64,000 nucleotides of DNA from Roseiarcus sp963835215 (GCA_963835215.1 CAWIES010000002.1:496001-560000), one strand, 5' to 3'; counted from the first letter of the stretch, positions 9,053 to 19,226 are shown. Program-made: numbers and translations. The notes: generated from the sequence alone by a model not told the origin.

Positions 9053-9910
9053 GTGGCGATGGACGCAGTCATCACCGGCGCCTCGACCGGCATCGGCCGA
9101 GCGGCGGTCAAGGTTCTCACCGCCAACGGTTGGCGCGCCTTCGCCGCCGTGCGCAAGGAAGCTGACGCCGAGTCCCTGCGCGGCGAGTTCGGCGACAAGG
9201 TGCACCCGCTGATCTTCGACGTGACCGACGCCGCGGCGGTCGCGGCCGCGGCCGGCGAAGTGCGCGCGATCCTCGGCGGGCGAACGCTCAAAGGGTTGGT
9301 CAACAACGCGGGCATGGGGCTCGGCGGACCGCTGGCGCTGCAGCCGGTCGACGAGATCCGCCGCGTGTTCGAGGTCAACGTGCTGGGCGCGGTGACGGTG
9401 AGCCAAGCGTTCATCCCGCTGCTCGGCGGCGATCGCTCCTTGAGCGGCGGCCCGGGGCGCATCGTCAACATCAGCTCGGTCGGGGGCATTCTCGCGCCGC
9501 CGTTCATCGGCGACTACGTGATGTCGAAGCACGCGCTGGAAGCTTTCACCGACTGCCTGCGCCGCGAGCTGATGCTCTATGGCATTGACGTGATCGCAAT
9601 TGGCCCGGGCGCCGTCGCGACGCCGATCTGGGACAAGGCGGAAGGCGTCGACCAGACCCGCTACGCCAACTCCGATTTTGCGCCCGCGCTCGTGAAATTC
9701 TTGCAGCGCTTCGTCGCGGGTGGGCGTGTCGGATTGCCGCCCGAGCGCATCGGCGAGGCGATCCTTCTCGCCCTGACAGCAGCAAAGCCGCGCGCGCGCT
9801 ACGCGCTTCTGCGCAACCCATTCCTCAATTGGACGGTGCCAAGGCTGCTGCCCAAGCGCGTCGTCGACCGCCGGATCGCTCGCGCGCTGGGGCTGACGCC
9901 GCCGGCGTGA
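9053..9910 (+). CDS. Short-chain dehydrogenase/reductase
   Basis: This 285-residue classical SDR has a single Rossmann fold. The NAD(P)-binding motif TGASTGIG is at about residues 8-15, the structural NNAG motif is near residue 84, the catalytic serine region is VNISSVGG, and the active-site YVMSK follows at about residue 160. It therefore looks catalytically complete. The C-terminal IGEAILLALTAAKPRARYAL resembles SDRs acting on hydroxysteroid or retinol-like alcohols, but the substrate cannot be read from the sequence. The GTG at 9053 is favoured over ATG 9059 because AAGGA lies six bases upstream. The DUF2461 gene follows after 32 bases. Confidence 0.85.
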   Translation: MAMDAVITGASTGIGRAAVKVLTANGWRAFAAVRKEADAESLRGEFGDKVHPLIFDVTDAAAVAAAAGEVRAILGGRTLKGLVNNAGMGLGGPLALQPVDEIRRVFEVNVLGAVTVSQAFIPLLGGDRSLSGGPGRIVNISSVGGILAPPFIGDYVMSKHALEAFTDCLRRELMLYGIDVIAIGPGAVATPIWDKAEGVDQTRYANSDFAPALVKFLQRFVAGGRVGLPPERIGEAILLALTAAKPRARYALLRNPFLNWTVPRLLPKRVVDRRIARALGLTPPA

Positions 9911-9942
9911 GCGGCGCGCCGGTCGCCCAAGGAATCGCCTCC

Positions 9943-10626
9943 ATGCCCTTTTCCGGCTTTGGCCCGCAGGCTCTGCCGTTCTTCAAGGCGCTCGCCTTCC
10001 ACCAGACCAAGGACTGGTTCGAGGCCAACCGCGCGATCTACGAGGGCGACGTCAAGGCGCCGTTCGGTGATCTGGTCGAGGCGCTGGCCGCGCGTTTCGC
10101 CAAAGAAAAAATCCCGCTCAAGGGCGATCGCAAGGCGTCGCTGTTCCGCATCAATCGCGACGTGCGCTTCGCCAAGGACAAGAGCCCCTACAAGACCAAC
10201 GCCGGCGCCGCGCTGACCCGCAGCGGGTCGAAGAGCGACCCGGGTCTGATCTATGTCCACATCGCGAATGAAGGCTGCTTCGCTGCGGCGGGCTTCCATC
10301 AGCCTGAGCCCGAGGCGCTCGCGCGCCTGCGTGCGGCAATCGTGCGCGCGCCTAAGGCGTGGCGGGCGATGACCGCCAAGCTCGCCAAGGGCGACCTGAC
10401 GCTGGAGGACGAAGACGCGATGAAGCGTGCGCCGCGCGGCTTCGAAGACATCGAAGATCCGCAAATCGCCGCCGCCGTGCGCAACAGGTCCTTCATCTGC
10501 TCGCGCCCAATCGCCGCGGCGCGGCTCGCGCAGCCCGGCCTCGTCGACGACATCGTCGCCTTCGCCCGCGACGCGCTGCCTTTGCTCGAATGGGGCTGGA
10601 GCGCGGTTGTGGACGAGCGGGAGTGA
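9943..10626 (+). CDS. DUF2461 family protein
   Basis: This 227-residue cytosolic protein is recognisable as DUF2461 (TIGR02453). Family-typical segments are FFKALAFHQTKDWFEANR at the N-terminus, then DKSPYKTNAGAAL and IYVHIANEGCFAAAGFH, followed by RAPRGFEDI. The biochemical role of the family is unknown. ATG 9943 is selected because AAGGA lies nine bases upstream and the protein then begins with the usual MPFSGFGPQAL; the frame is open upstream into the SDR gene but has no family similarity there. It is probably co-transcribed with the SDR gene. A palindromic repeat begins 18 bases after the stop. Confidence 0.85.
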   Translation: MPFSGFGPQALPFFKALAFHQTKDWFEANRAIYEGDVKAPFGDLVEALAARFAKEKIPLKGDRKASLFRINRDVRFAKDKSPYKTNAGAALTRSGSKSDPGLIYVHIANEGCFAAAGFHQPEPEALARLRAAIVRAPKAWRAMTAKLAKGDLTLEDEDAMKRAPRGFEDIEDPQIAAAVRNRSFICSRPIAAARLAQPGLVDDIVAFARDALPLLEWGWSAVVDERE

Positions 10627-10644
10627 CATCGCCTTAGGGACTTG

Positions 10645-10777
10645 CCCTCACCCCGGCCCTCTCCTGCAAGCGGGAGAGGGGGAATACTCCTTCTCCCGCG
10701 TAGGGCGTTTGGAGAACGCCCGTTCTTCGAACGGGCTATCCGGGAGAAGGTGGCGCGAAGCGCCGGATGAGGGCCGG
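10645..10777. repeat. Palindromic intergenic repeat, related type C
   Basis: A composite palindrome. The outer arms are CCCTCACCCCGGCCCTC at 10645 and GCGCCGGATGAGGGCCGG at the right end. Inside are a hairpin CTCTCCTGCAAGCGGGAGAG and the pair CTTCTCCCG/CGGGAGAAG, enclosing smaller inverted repeats (GGGCGTTTGGAGAACGCCC and CCCGTTCTTCGAACGGG). The right arm GAGAAGGTGGCGCGAAGCGC resembles GAAGGTGGCCGAAGGCCGG of copies A and B, so the three probably belong to one dispersed family. It sits between the DUF2461 and ada-like genes. Confidence 0.8.
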
Positions 10778-10820
10778 TGGCAGTCGTTTTCGGGTCGCGC
10801 TCGGCGGCGGGAGGGAGATA

Positions 10821-11714
10821 ATGGCGTCCGTGACTCAAGGGACTGAACCCATGCTCGACTTCCCCACTGCGGCGATCGCGCCAACCGTCGACTATTCGGT
10901 GGTGCGCAAGGCGATCGAATTCATCTCCACCCGTTGGCGCGACCAGCCCTCGATCGAGGCGATCGCCGACCATGTCGGGCTCTCGGCCTCGCATTTCCAG
11001 CACGTCTTCAAGCGTTGGGCCGGTCTGACGCCCAAGGCGTTCCTGCAGGCGATCACCATCGAGCGAGCGCGCGAGCGGCTGCGCGATTCGGCGAGCGTGC
11101 TCGAAGCGGCATACGACGTCGGCCTCTCGGGCCCGAGCCGGTTGCACGATCTGTTCGTCGCCCATGAAGCGATGACGCCGGGCGATTACCGCCGCGACAA
11201 TCTGGCGCTCGCCTATGGTTTTCACCCCTCGCCGTTCGGCGAGGCGCTGGTCGTCACCGCGCCGCGCGGCCTTGCCGGTCTCGGCTTCGTCGACGAGGGG
11301 AATCGCGCCGCCGCGCTCGAAGACATGCGCCGCCGCTGGCCGCGCGCGCTTTTGGTCGAAGACAAAGCGGCGACCGCGCCATTCGCGGCCCGCGCCTTCG
11401 ATTCGCGGCTCTGGCGCCCGGAAACGCCGCTGCGCGTCGTGATGATCGGCACCGATTTCGAAGTCCGAGTTTGGGAGACGCTGCTCGCCGTGCCGTTGAA
11501 CGGGGCGACATGCTATTCCGACATCGCGCGCCGCCTCGGCAAGCCGACGGCCGCGCGCGCGGTCGGGGCGGCGGTCGGGCGCAACCCAATCTCCTTCGTC
11601 GTCCCCTGTCATCGCGTGCTCGGCCGCTCCGGCGCGCTGACCGGCTACCACTGGGGCCTCGCGCGCAAGCAGGCGATCATCGGCTGGGAGGCCGGCCAGG
11701 CGCAGTCGAGCTAA
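10821..11714 (+). CDS. AraC-type HTH / methylated-DNA-protein-cysteine methyltransferase fusion
   Basis: This 297-residue protein joins an AraC-type DNA-binding domain (about residues 25-130, with IEAIADHVGLSASHFQHVFKRW) to an O6-alkylguanine-DNA alkyltransferase domain (about 130-290). The alkyltransferase active site is complete: VVPCHRVLG holds the acceptor cysteine, followed by LTGYHWGLARKQAI. It lacks the N-terminal zinc domain of E. coli Ada that senses methylphosphotriesters, so it is an Ada-like C-terminal form. It presumably repairs O6-methylguanine and may regulate transcription. ATG 10821 follows GGGAGGGA. A Rho-independent terminator follows the gene. Confidence 0.9.
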   Translation: MASVTQGTEPMLDFPTAAIAPTVDYSVVRKAIEFISTRWRDQPSIEAIADHVGLSASHFQHVFKRWAGLTPKAFLQAITIERARERLRDSASVLEAAYDVGLSGPSRLHDLFVAHEAMTPGDYRRDNLALAYGFHPSPFGEALVVTAPRGLAGLGFVDEGNRAAALEDMRRRWPRALLVEDKAATAPFAARAFDSRLWRPETPLRVVMIGTDFEVRVWETLLAVPLNGATCYSDIARRLGKPTAARAVGAAVGRNPISFVVPCHRVLGRSGALTGYHWGLARKQAIIGWEAGQAQSS

Positions 11715-11744
11715 GCTGCGGCGTCCCGCTTCCAGAAACGAAGA

Positions 11745-11780
11745 CGGCCCCCGCCGGATGTCCGACGCGGGCCGCTTTTT
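11745..11780 (+). terminator. Rho-independent terminator after the ada-like gene
   Basis: A GC-rich stem (CGGCCC at 11745 pairing with GGGCCG ending at 11774, with an inner CGGA-TG-TCCG hairpin) is followed by C and five Ts. It starts 31 bases after the stop of the ada-like gene. It may also insulate that gene from the convergent cold-shock gene. Confidence 0.75.
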
Positions 11781-11828
11781 GTGTCGCCCCGCCGGGTTGT
11801 CCGCGGCTGGGGCAATTTCAACCGAGCG

Positions 11829-12038
11829 TCAGATCGCCCGGAGGTTGTCGGCCGAGGACTTGCCGGTGCGGCGATCGGCGACGACTTCGAACGACACTTT
11901 CTGGCCTTCGGCGAGGTCGGCGAGACCTGCGCGCTGAACGGCGCTGATATGGACGAACACGTCCTTGCCGCCGTCATCGGGCTGAATGAAGCCGAAGCCC
12001 TTTTGTCCGTTGAACCACTTCACGGTTCCCTGCGCCAT
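11829..12038 (-). CDS. cspA: Cold-shock protein (CspA family)
   Basis: This 69-residue protein is one complete cold-shock domain. RNP1 is KGFGFI and RNP2 is VFVHISAV; VKWFNGQKGFGFIQPDDG is the family signature. Such proteins bind single-stranded RNA and DNA and act as RNA chaperones in cold or stationary phase. The ATG at 12038 (MAQGTVKWF) is the standard start; the four-residue in-frame extension is not conserved. It is transcribed alone, convergent with the ada-like gene. Its leader, up to the divergent transporter gene at 12360, is long (about 320 bases) and has a perfect hairpin near the gene. Long structured leaders are common in regulated csp genes. Confidence 0.95.
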   Translation of the reverse strand: MAQGTVKWFNGQKGFGFIQPDDGGKDVFVHISAVQRAGLADLAEGQKVSFEVVADRRTGKSSADNLRAI

Positions 12039-12072
12039 GCGATATTCCACTTCTAGTCTAGAGCGTGCCTAG

Positions 12073-12088
12073 GGCCGCGCGAGCGGCC
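12073..12088 (-). promoter_or_regulatory. Hairpin in the cold-shock gene leader
   Basis: A perfect six-base-pair stem with a four-base loop (GGCCGC-TCGC-GCGGCC on the minus strand) lies 34 bases upstream of the csp start codon. A temperature-responsive role would be in line with other csp leaders, but is inference. The rest of 12039-12359 carries no gene; it must hold the divergent promoters of csp and the MHS transporter. GGGGAAGGG just before 12360 is the transporter ribosome-binding site. Confidence 0.4.
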
Positions 12089-12359
12089 GGTGAGTTTCGA
12101 GTTTGGGGGGAAGGTCGTTAGTCTGACGCGGGGAAGCGCCGAGGCCAAGTCGTTCGGCCGAAAGCCCGATTGCAAGGATTTAGCCGGTTGCGAAGCGCCG
12201 CGCAAGCCGGGGAAAGCTGAAATTAGCGGCTCTGCCGCGCGATTGCCACGCCGGCCAAGCCGAGAGAAAATGACGCCAATCAATTGGGCGAACGAGAAGC
12301 TTCGCCCGCGCCGTCCGCGCCGGGCGACGTCGACTGAAAGTCAGTGACGGGGGGAAGGG

Positions 12360-13674
12360 ATGCCGCAAACGACAGGGGCCGCTTCGGCGGCGCCGGAGCT
12401 GGGCGTCGGGCGCATCGTGCTGGCGAGCCTGATCGGCACGGCGATCGAATTCTATGATTTTTACATCTACGGAACCGCCGCGGCGCTGGTGATCGGCCAG
12501 ACGTTCTTTCCGCAATCGGCGCCGCAGGCGCAGGCGCTCAACGCCTTCCTGACCTTTGGCATCGCTTTTCTCGCCCGCCCGGTCGGCGCCGTGCTGTTTG
12601 GCCATTTCGGCGACCGCATCGGCCGCAAGGCGACGCTGGTGGCGACGATGCTGACCATGGGCCTGACGACAACGCTGATCGGCGTCCTGCCGGGCTACGC
12701 CTCGGCCGGCGCGCTCGCGCCGTGGCTGCTCTGCCTGCTGCGCTTCGGTCAGGGGGTCGGCCTTGGCGGCGAATGGGGCGGAGCGGCGCTGCTCGCGACC
12801 GAGAACGCGCCGCAAGGCCGACGCGCCTGGTTCGGCATGTTCCCGCAGCTCGGGCCGCCGATCGGTTTCCTGCTCGCCAACGGCCTGTTCCTGCTGCTGC
12901 TCCTTGGCTTGGGCGAAGAGAGCTTCGTCGCCTGGGCCTGGCGCGTGCCCTTCCTCGCCAGCGCCGTGCTGGTCGCGATCGGCCTCTACGTGCGGGTGAC
13001 GATCGCCGAGACGCCCGCCTTCCGCGCGCTTGTCGCACGCCAGCAGCGCGCCGAGGTGCCGCTGTTCGAGACGATCCGCCATCATTGGCGTCCGTTGATC
13101 CAAGGCTCACTGGCGATCGTCGTCTGCTACGCCCTGTTCTACGTCTCGACCGTGTTCGCGCTGAGCTACGGCGTCGCCACGCTGCACATCGCACGCGCGC
13201 GATTTCCTCGCCATGCTGTGCGTGGCGGTGCTGTTCATGGCAGGCGCCACGCCGCTCTCGGCGGCGCTCGCCGACCGTTTCGGCCGCCGGCCGGTGCTGA
13301 TCGGCGCGAGCCTGCTCGCCGCCGCCGTCGGGCTCGCCATGCCGGCGTTGATGGACGCGGGAACGTGCGGCGTGCTGGCGTTTTTATGTTTGGCGCTCGG
13401 CGCGATGGGCCTCACCTTCGCGCCGCTCGGCGCGCTGCTGCCCGAGCTGTTTCCCGCTCGCGTGCGCTACACCGGCGCGTCGAGCGCCTACAATCTCGGG
13501 GGCATACTCGGCGCTTCGCTCGCCCCGACCATCGCCCAACTGCTGCTGGCGCGCGGCGGCATCGCCTTCGTTGGCTATTATATTGTCGCCGCTGCGGGCG
13601 TGAGCTTCCTCAGCCTCATCACGATCAAAGAGACTCGCGACGCGCCATCGGACGTGGCGGTTGCGGCGCGCTAG
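12360..13674 (+). CDS. MHS-family MFS transporter (ShiA/KgtP/ProP-like), frameshifted
   Basis: About 437 residues once one frameshift is repaired. The N-terminal half (GTAIEFYDFYIYGTAAALV, GHFGDRIGRKATL, GQGVGLGGEWGGAALL) is the metabolite:H+ symporter signature. The frame then breaks near 13190-13212, in the alternating GC stretch GCACGCGCGCGATTTCC. It resumes one base out with FLAMLCVAVLFMAGATPL, ADRFGRRPVL and ELFPARVRYTGASSAYN, which complete the twelve-helix protein. One extra base explains the break. With 16 similar single-base breaks in this window, sequencing error is more likely than inactivation. The substrate is probably an organic acid or zwitterion. The TAG stop is shared with the convergent otsA in the palindrome CTAG (13671-13674). 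Confidence 0.82.
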
Positions 13675-15089
13675 GCCGAGACGCCGAACATCGCGCGCAA
13701 GCCCTCGATCAAGCCCGGCCGCTGCCGCGTTTCGCCGAGCGCGGAGAGGAAAGCGTCCGACCATTGCTCAACGGTGTGGTCCATGAGATGGGCGAGCATC
13801 GGCCCGTGGCGCTCGCGCCGCTCCTCAAGCGGCATTTCCAGCGCCTGCTTGATCGCCGCCGCTACGCCCTCGACCTCGTGCGGATTGATGGTCAGCGCGC
13901 CATCGAGTTCGGCGGCCGCGCCGGCGAACTGCGACAGGATCAGCACGCCGGGCGACTCGGGGTTCTGCGCGGCGATGAACTCCTTGGCGACGAGGTTCAT
14001 GCCGTCGCGCAGCGGCGTCACCAGCGCGACGTCGGCCGCCCGGTAGACGCCGGCAAGCGCGGTGCGCGAATAAGAGCGGTTGACGTAACGCACCGGCGTC
14101 CACGCCGCCTCGCCGAACCGCCCGTTAATCTTGCCGATCAGCGTCGAGACTTCGTTGTCGATCGCGACGTATTCGCGGATTTCATCGCGACTCTTGGGCG
14201 TGACCTGCAGCAAGGTGACGCGCTGGCGCCATTCGGGGTTGAGTTCGAGGAAGCGATCGAAAGCGTTGAGCCGGTGGAGGATGCCCTTGGAATAATCGAG
14301 CCGATCGACGCCGAGGATCAGCTTTTGCCCATTCAGGCTGTCGACGACTTCGTGCACGAAGCGGGAGCGCGCCGCGTTGCGGGCGAGGCGAGCGTAAACC
14401 GCGGTCTCGATGCCGACCGGAAAAGCGCCGAGCTTGGTCTGGTGGTTATCGAGCGTGAACGTGGCGCCGCGCCCCTCCCGCGCGCCGAGCGAGAGCAGGT
14501 AGTGGCCAAAATTGTCGCGGTCATTGTCGGTCTGAAAGCCGACGAGATCGTAATAGACGAGGCTGCCGAGGATCTCCTCGTGGTTGGGCAACGTCTGGAG
14601 AATGTCAGGCGGCGCGCAGGGAATGTGGAGGAAGAAGCCGATCAGGTTGGTGCGACCGCGCGCACGCAGCTCGCGCGCCAGCGGCATGAGGTGATAGTCG
14701 TGCACCCAGACGACGTCGTCCTCCTCGATGATCTTGTCGAGCTGGTCGGCGAAGCGCGCGTTGACGCGCATGTAGCCGCCCTCGTCGGCGCGCGAATATT
14801 CCTGCAAATCGACGCGATAATGCAGCACCGGCCACAGCACGCGATTGGCGAGGCCGTTGTAATATTCCTGGTGATCGGCGGCGATGAGATCGATCACGGC
14901 GTAGCCGATCTTGCCGCGCTGGACGAAGCGCGGCGCCGCCGTCTGCTCCTCGCTGATTTCGCCGCTCCAGCCAAACCAGACGCCGGTGCGGTCGCGTAGC
15001 GCCGCCTTGACCGCGACGGTCAGTCCGCCGGCCGAAGCCTTGCGGGCGTCGGGCACCGCGACGCGATTGGAAACGATGATCAGGCGCAT
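13671..15089 (-). CDS. otsA: Trehalose-6-phosphate synthase
   Basis: This 472-residue GT20 glycosyltransferase makes trehalose 6-phosphate from a nucleotide-glucose donor and glucose 6-phosphate. Family motifs are IIVSNRVAVP at the N-terminus, WVHDYHLMPLA, GFFLHIPCAPPDIL, LGVDRLDYSKG (donor binding) and TPLRDGMNLVAKEFIAAQ. ATG 15089 is chosen because GGAGG lies just upstream and the protein then starts MRLIIVSNRV; it overlaps the end of the GH15 gene by ten bases. It is the third gene of otsB-GH15-otsA. With OtsB it makes the compatible solute trehalose, so osmotic or desiccation stress is the likely trigger. Confidence 0.95.
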   Translation of the reverse strand: MRLIIVSNRVAVPDARKASAGGLTVAVKAALRDRTGVWFGWSGEISEEQTAAPRFVQRGKIGYAVIDLIAADHQEYYNGLANRVLWPVLHYRVDLQEYSRADEGGYMRVNARFADQLDKIIEEDDVVWVHDYHLMPLARELRARGRTNLIGFFLHIPCAPPDILQTLPNHEEILGSLVYYDLVGFQTDNDRDNFGHYLLSLGAREGRGATFTLDNHQTKLGAFPVGIETAVYARLARNAARSRFVHEVVDSLNGQKLILGVDRLDYSKGILHRLNAFDRFLELNPEWRQRVTLLQVTPKSRDEIREYVAIDNEVSTLIGKINGRFGEAAWTPVRYVNRSYSRTALAGVYRAADVALVTPLRDGMNLVAKEFIAAQNPESPGVLILSQFAGAAAELDGALTINPHEVEGVAAAIKQALEMPLEERRERHGPMLAHLMDHTVEQWSDAFLSALGETRQRPGLIEGLRAMFGVSA

Positions 15090-16885
15090 AGCCAGGCCTC
15101 CTCCCAACTGGACGACAGTCGCGTCGCCGTATTGATGATCCCGGCCATCGAATAGGCCTGGGGGAAATTGCCCCAGAGTTCGCCGGTCACGGGATGGATG
15201 TCTTCCGACAGCAGTCCGAAATGGTTGCGGCGCGCGAGTACGCTCTCGAACATCTCGCGCGCCTCTTCGCGGCGACCGATTTGCGCGAGGGCGTCGATGT
15301 ACCAGAAGCTGCACGCAAGAAACGCGGTCTCCGGCACGCCGAAATCATCGGGCGCCGTATAGCGCATGATGCGCCCGTTGCGCAGCAGCTCACGCCCGAT
15401 CGCCTCGACAGCGCTGCGAAAGCGCGGATCGTCGGGCGACAACAGGCCGAGTTCGGCGAACAGCAACACGCTGGCGTCGAGATCGGGTGAGCCGACCGCC
15501 CCGGTCAGCGCGCCGCGTTTCTCGTCCCAGGCGCCTTCCAGCAACCGGTCACGGATCGACAGCGCGCGCTTCGCCCATTCGCTCTCGCGCTCGATGAGCC
15601 CAAGGCGGCGCGCGATGCGCGCGAGCCGATCACAAGCCGCCCAGCATAGGGCGACCGAATAGGTGTGGACGCGCGCCCGGCCGCGATATTCCCAGATGCC
15701 AGCGTCGGGTTCGAAGGCGTATTTCCAGGCTTTCTCGCCGAGCGCCTCGAGCTCGCCAAACAGCGCAGCATCGCCCATGCGCTCCAGACGTTCGTCAATG
15801 AACATCTGCGCCGCGCCGAGCACGACGCTACCGTAGACGTCGTGCTGAACCTGCTCGACGGCCTGGTTGCCGATGCGCACCGGGCCAAGGCCGTGAAAGC
15901 CCTTCAGCGCAGGCGTCGTCGTCTCGTCCAGGCTGGTGAAGGGCACGACGCCGTGCACCGGCTGCAGAAGCGCCCCGTCGCGCGTGGCGATGGTGGTGAA
16001 ATAGTTGATGTAGGATTCCATCATGTTGGTTGCGCCGAGGCGATTGAGCGCCTGGACAACGAAAAAGGCGTCGCGCAGCCAGCAAAAGCGATAGTCCCAG
16101 TTGCGCGATGACCCCGGCGCCTCGGGGATCGAGGTGGTATGGGCGGCAACGATGCCGCCGGTGTCCTCATAGGCGCACAGCTTGAGCGTAATCGCGGCGC
16201 GCACCACCGCCGACTGCCACTCGAACGGCACATTGAGACGGCGGACCCAATCGCGCCAATGGTCCAAGGTGCGCTCGAGAAACTCCCGGCACTGCTCGTC
16301 AATCCCGCTGCGCAACGGATCGTCCTGGCCGAAGACGAGATTGAGCGTGCGGCTGAGCGGAAAGGACGTCTCGGCGATGATATAGGAAATCGGCGCGTCG
16401 GTGGTCAGGCGCATCACGCCGCCCCCGCCGATGTAACGAATGTGATGCGAGCCGGCGCTGACCTCGTCCATCGGCTGGCCGTAGTTGCAGGTCGGGCGCA
16501 CCCTGATCGTGATGCGCGGCAGACCGGCGATCGGCTCGATGCGACGCACGATCTGCGGCGCGCGGTAAGTGCGCTCGAAGATATCGAAGCGCGGCGCGAA
16601 GTCAGTCACCCTGACCTGGCCGCCGCGCGCATCGACAAGCACGGTCTCGACGACCGCGCTGTTGCGCAAATATTGCGTCCTCACCTCAACGAGATCGGCG
16701 AGCGCCACTTCGCAGAATCCCTTCTCTTCGTCCCCCGCCAACAGGCGGGAGAACACCGGATCGGAATCGAAGCGCGGAAAGCACCACCAGACGATGCGCG
16801 CGCGCCGATCGACCAGAGCCGCGGTCTGGCAATTGCCGATCAGCGCGAAATCCATGTTTGCGCCGGCCGGCGCGGTTTCGCTCAT
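15080..16885 (-). CDS. Glycoside hydrolase family 15 (glucoamylase/trehalase-like)
   Basis: This 601-residue protein has an N-terminal beta-sandwich-like domain (MDFALIGNCQTAALVDR, WWCFPRFDSDPVFSRLLAG) and a C-terminal (alpha/alpha)6 catalytic domain with SSRNWDYRFCWLRDAFFV, a GH15 hallmark, and GELWGNFPQAYSMAG near the end. There is no signal peptide, so it is cytosolic. GH15 includes glucoamylases, glucodextranases and some trehalases; a role on trehalose or alpha-glucans is inferred from its place between otsB and otsA. Start ATG 16885 overlaps the otsB stop (ATGA), and the end overlaps otsA by ten bases, so the three genes are translationally coupled. Confidence 0.9.
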   Translation of the reverse strand: MSETAPAGANMDFALIGNCQTAALVDRRARIVWWCFPRFDSDPVFSRLLAGDEEKGFCEVALADLVEVRTQYLRNSAVVETVLVDARGGQVRVTDFAPRFDIFERTYRAPQIVRRIEPIAGLPRITIRVRPTCNYGQPMDEVSAGSHHIRYIGGGGVMRLTTDAPISYIIAETSFPLSRTLNLVFGQDDPLRSGIDEQCREFLERTLDHWRDWVRRLNVPFEWQSAVVRAAITLKLCAYEDTGGIVAAHTTSIPEAPGSSRNWDYRFCWLRDAFFVVQALNRLGATNMMESYINYFTTIATRDGALLQPVHGVVPFTSLDETTTPALKGFHGLGPVRIGNQAVEQVQHDVYGSVVLGAAQMFIDERLERMGDAALFGELEALGEKAWKYAFEPDAGIWEYRGRARVHTYSVALCWAACDRLARIARRLGLIERESEWAKRALSIRDRLLEGAWDEKRGALTGAVGSPDLDASVLLFAELGLLSPDDPRFRSAVEAIGRELLRNGRIMRYTAPDDFGVPETAFLACSFWYIDALAQIGRREEAREMFESVLARRNHFGLLSEDIHPVTGELWGNFPQAYSMAGIINTATRLSSSWEEAWLCA

Positions 16886-17655
16886 GTGGCGGCCGGTTCC
16901 GTCGCGAGGCGCTCGAGCCACAGGCGCACGCTCGCGGGATCGGCGAACACGTCCTCCGCGGCCTCGCGCGCCACGCCGACGGCGAAGCCGACGCCACGAT
17001 GGTCGGCGACGAAGCGAAACCCATACTCGTCGCTAACATCGTCGCCGACGAAGATCGGCCGGCGCCCGGCGAAGGGCGGGTGAGCGAGGAAGCGGCGCAC
17101 CGCTTCGCCCTTGTCGAAGCTGCGCGGCTTGAGTTCGAAGGCGCAGCGCCCGTCGAGCACTTGAAGGTCGATTTCTTCGTGCGCCGCAACCATGCGCGAA
17201 AGCGCGGCGCCCAGCGCGGGCGCGGCTTGCGGCGCCGCGCGATAGTGGGCGACGAAGGAATAGCGTTTGTCTTCGATCAGCACACCGGGAAAGGCGCCCG
17301 CGGCCTTGACGAATTCGCGCCACAGCTCGACGGAGAGACGCGCGACCGCCGGCGCCTCGCGCGTTGCACATGCCGTGTCATACCGCATCTCGGCGCCGTG
17401 CACCCCGGCGGCGCGTGTGCGCAGCGGAAAGAACAACTGGTCGAGGTCGGCCAAGGTACGGCCGGTGACGATGGCCAATGCGCCCCCGAACGCCCGCTCC
17501 AGCCGGCCGATCGTCTCAGCCAGCCCATCGGGCACCACGACGCTCTCTGGCGTCGCGGCAATGTCGAGCATTGTGCCGTCGACATCGAGGAACAGCGCAG
17601 TGCGCTGAAAATCCACAGAGTCCATGGCTAATTTCGGAAAGCGCGAATTCATCAT
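16882..17655 (-). CDS. otsB: Trehalose-6-phosphate phosphatase
   Basis: This 257-residue HAD-superfamily phosphatase removes phosphate from trehalose 6-phosphate. Motif I is LFLDVDGTMLD (nucleophile and acid/base aspartates), motif II region is AIVTGRTLADLDQ, and motif IV is IFVGDDVSDEYGF. ELKPRSFDKGEAVRRFL carries the conserved lysine region. Of two adjacent ATGs, the first (17655) is preceded by AAGGG. It is the first gene of the otsB-GH15-otsA operon. The promoter must lie in the 171 bases shared with the divergent fumC. Confidence 0.93.
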   Translation of the reverse strand: MMNSRFPKLAMDSVDFQRTALFLDVDGTMLDIAATPESVVVPDGLAETIGRLERAFGGALAIVTGRTLADLDQLFFPLRTRAAGVHGAEMRYDTACATREAPAVARLSVELWREFVKAAGAFPGVLIEDKRYSFVAHYRAAPQAAPALGAALSRMVAAHEEIDLQVLDGRCAFELKPRSFDKGEAVRRFLAHPPFAGRRPIFVGDDVSDEYGFRFVADHRGVGFAVGVAREAAEDVFADPASVRLWLERLATEPAAT

Positions 17656-17826
17656 TACGCCCTTTCGTCAGAGCCAGACATGATGGTGGGCTTTGTGGCG
17701 ACAATCTGGCGCGACGAATTCACGAACCTGTGACATCCGCATTTCTACCTCGCATTGCGGCCGTTTGCGGCGGTTTGCGCTATAATCGCGTGAGCGCGCC
17801 CGGTAACGGACGACCCACGGAGACGC

Positions 17827-19226
<1,400 letters not shown>

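Noticed and set aside
10821..11714. Full Ada protein
   Set aside because: The N-terminal zinc-binding methylphosphotriester domain is absent; only the AraC-type and alkyltransferase parts are present.
13213..14999. Read-through of the MHS transporter frame into an 879-codon ORF
   Set aside because: After the frameshift the translation is antisense of otsA and resembles no protein; the real C-terminus is in the other frame, ending at 13674.
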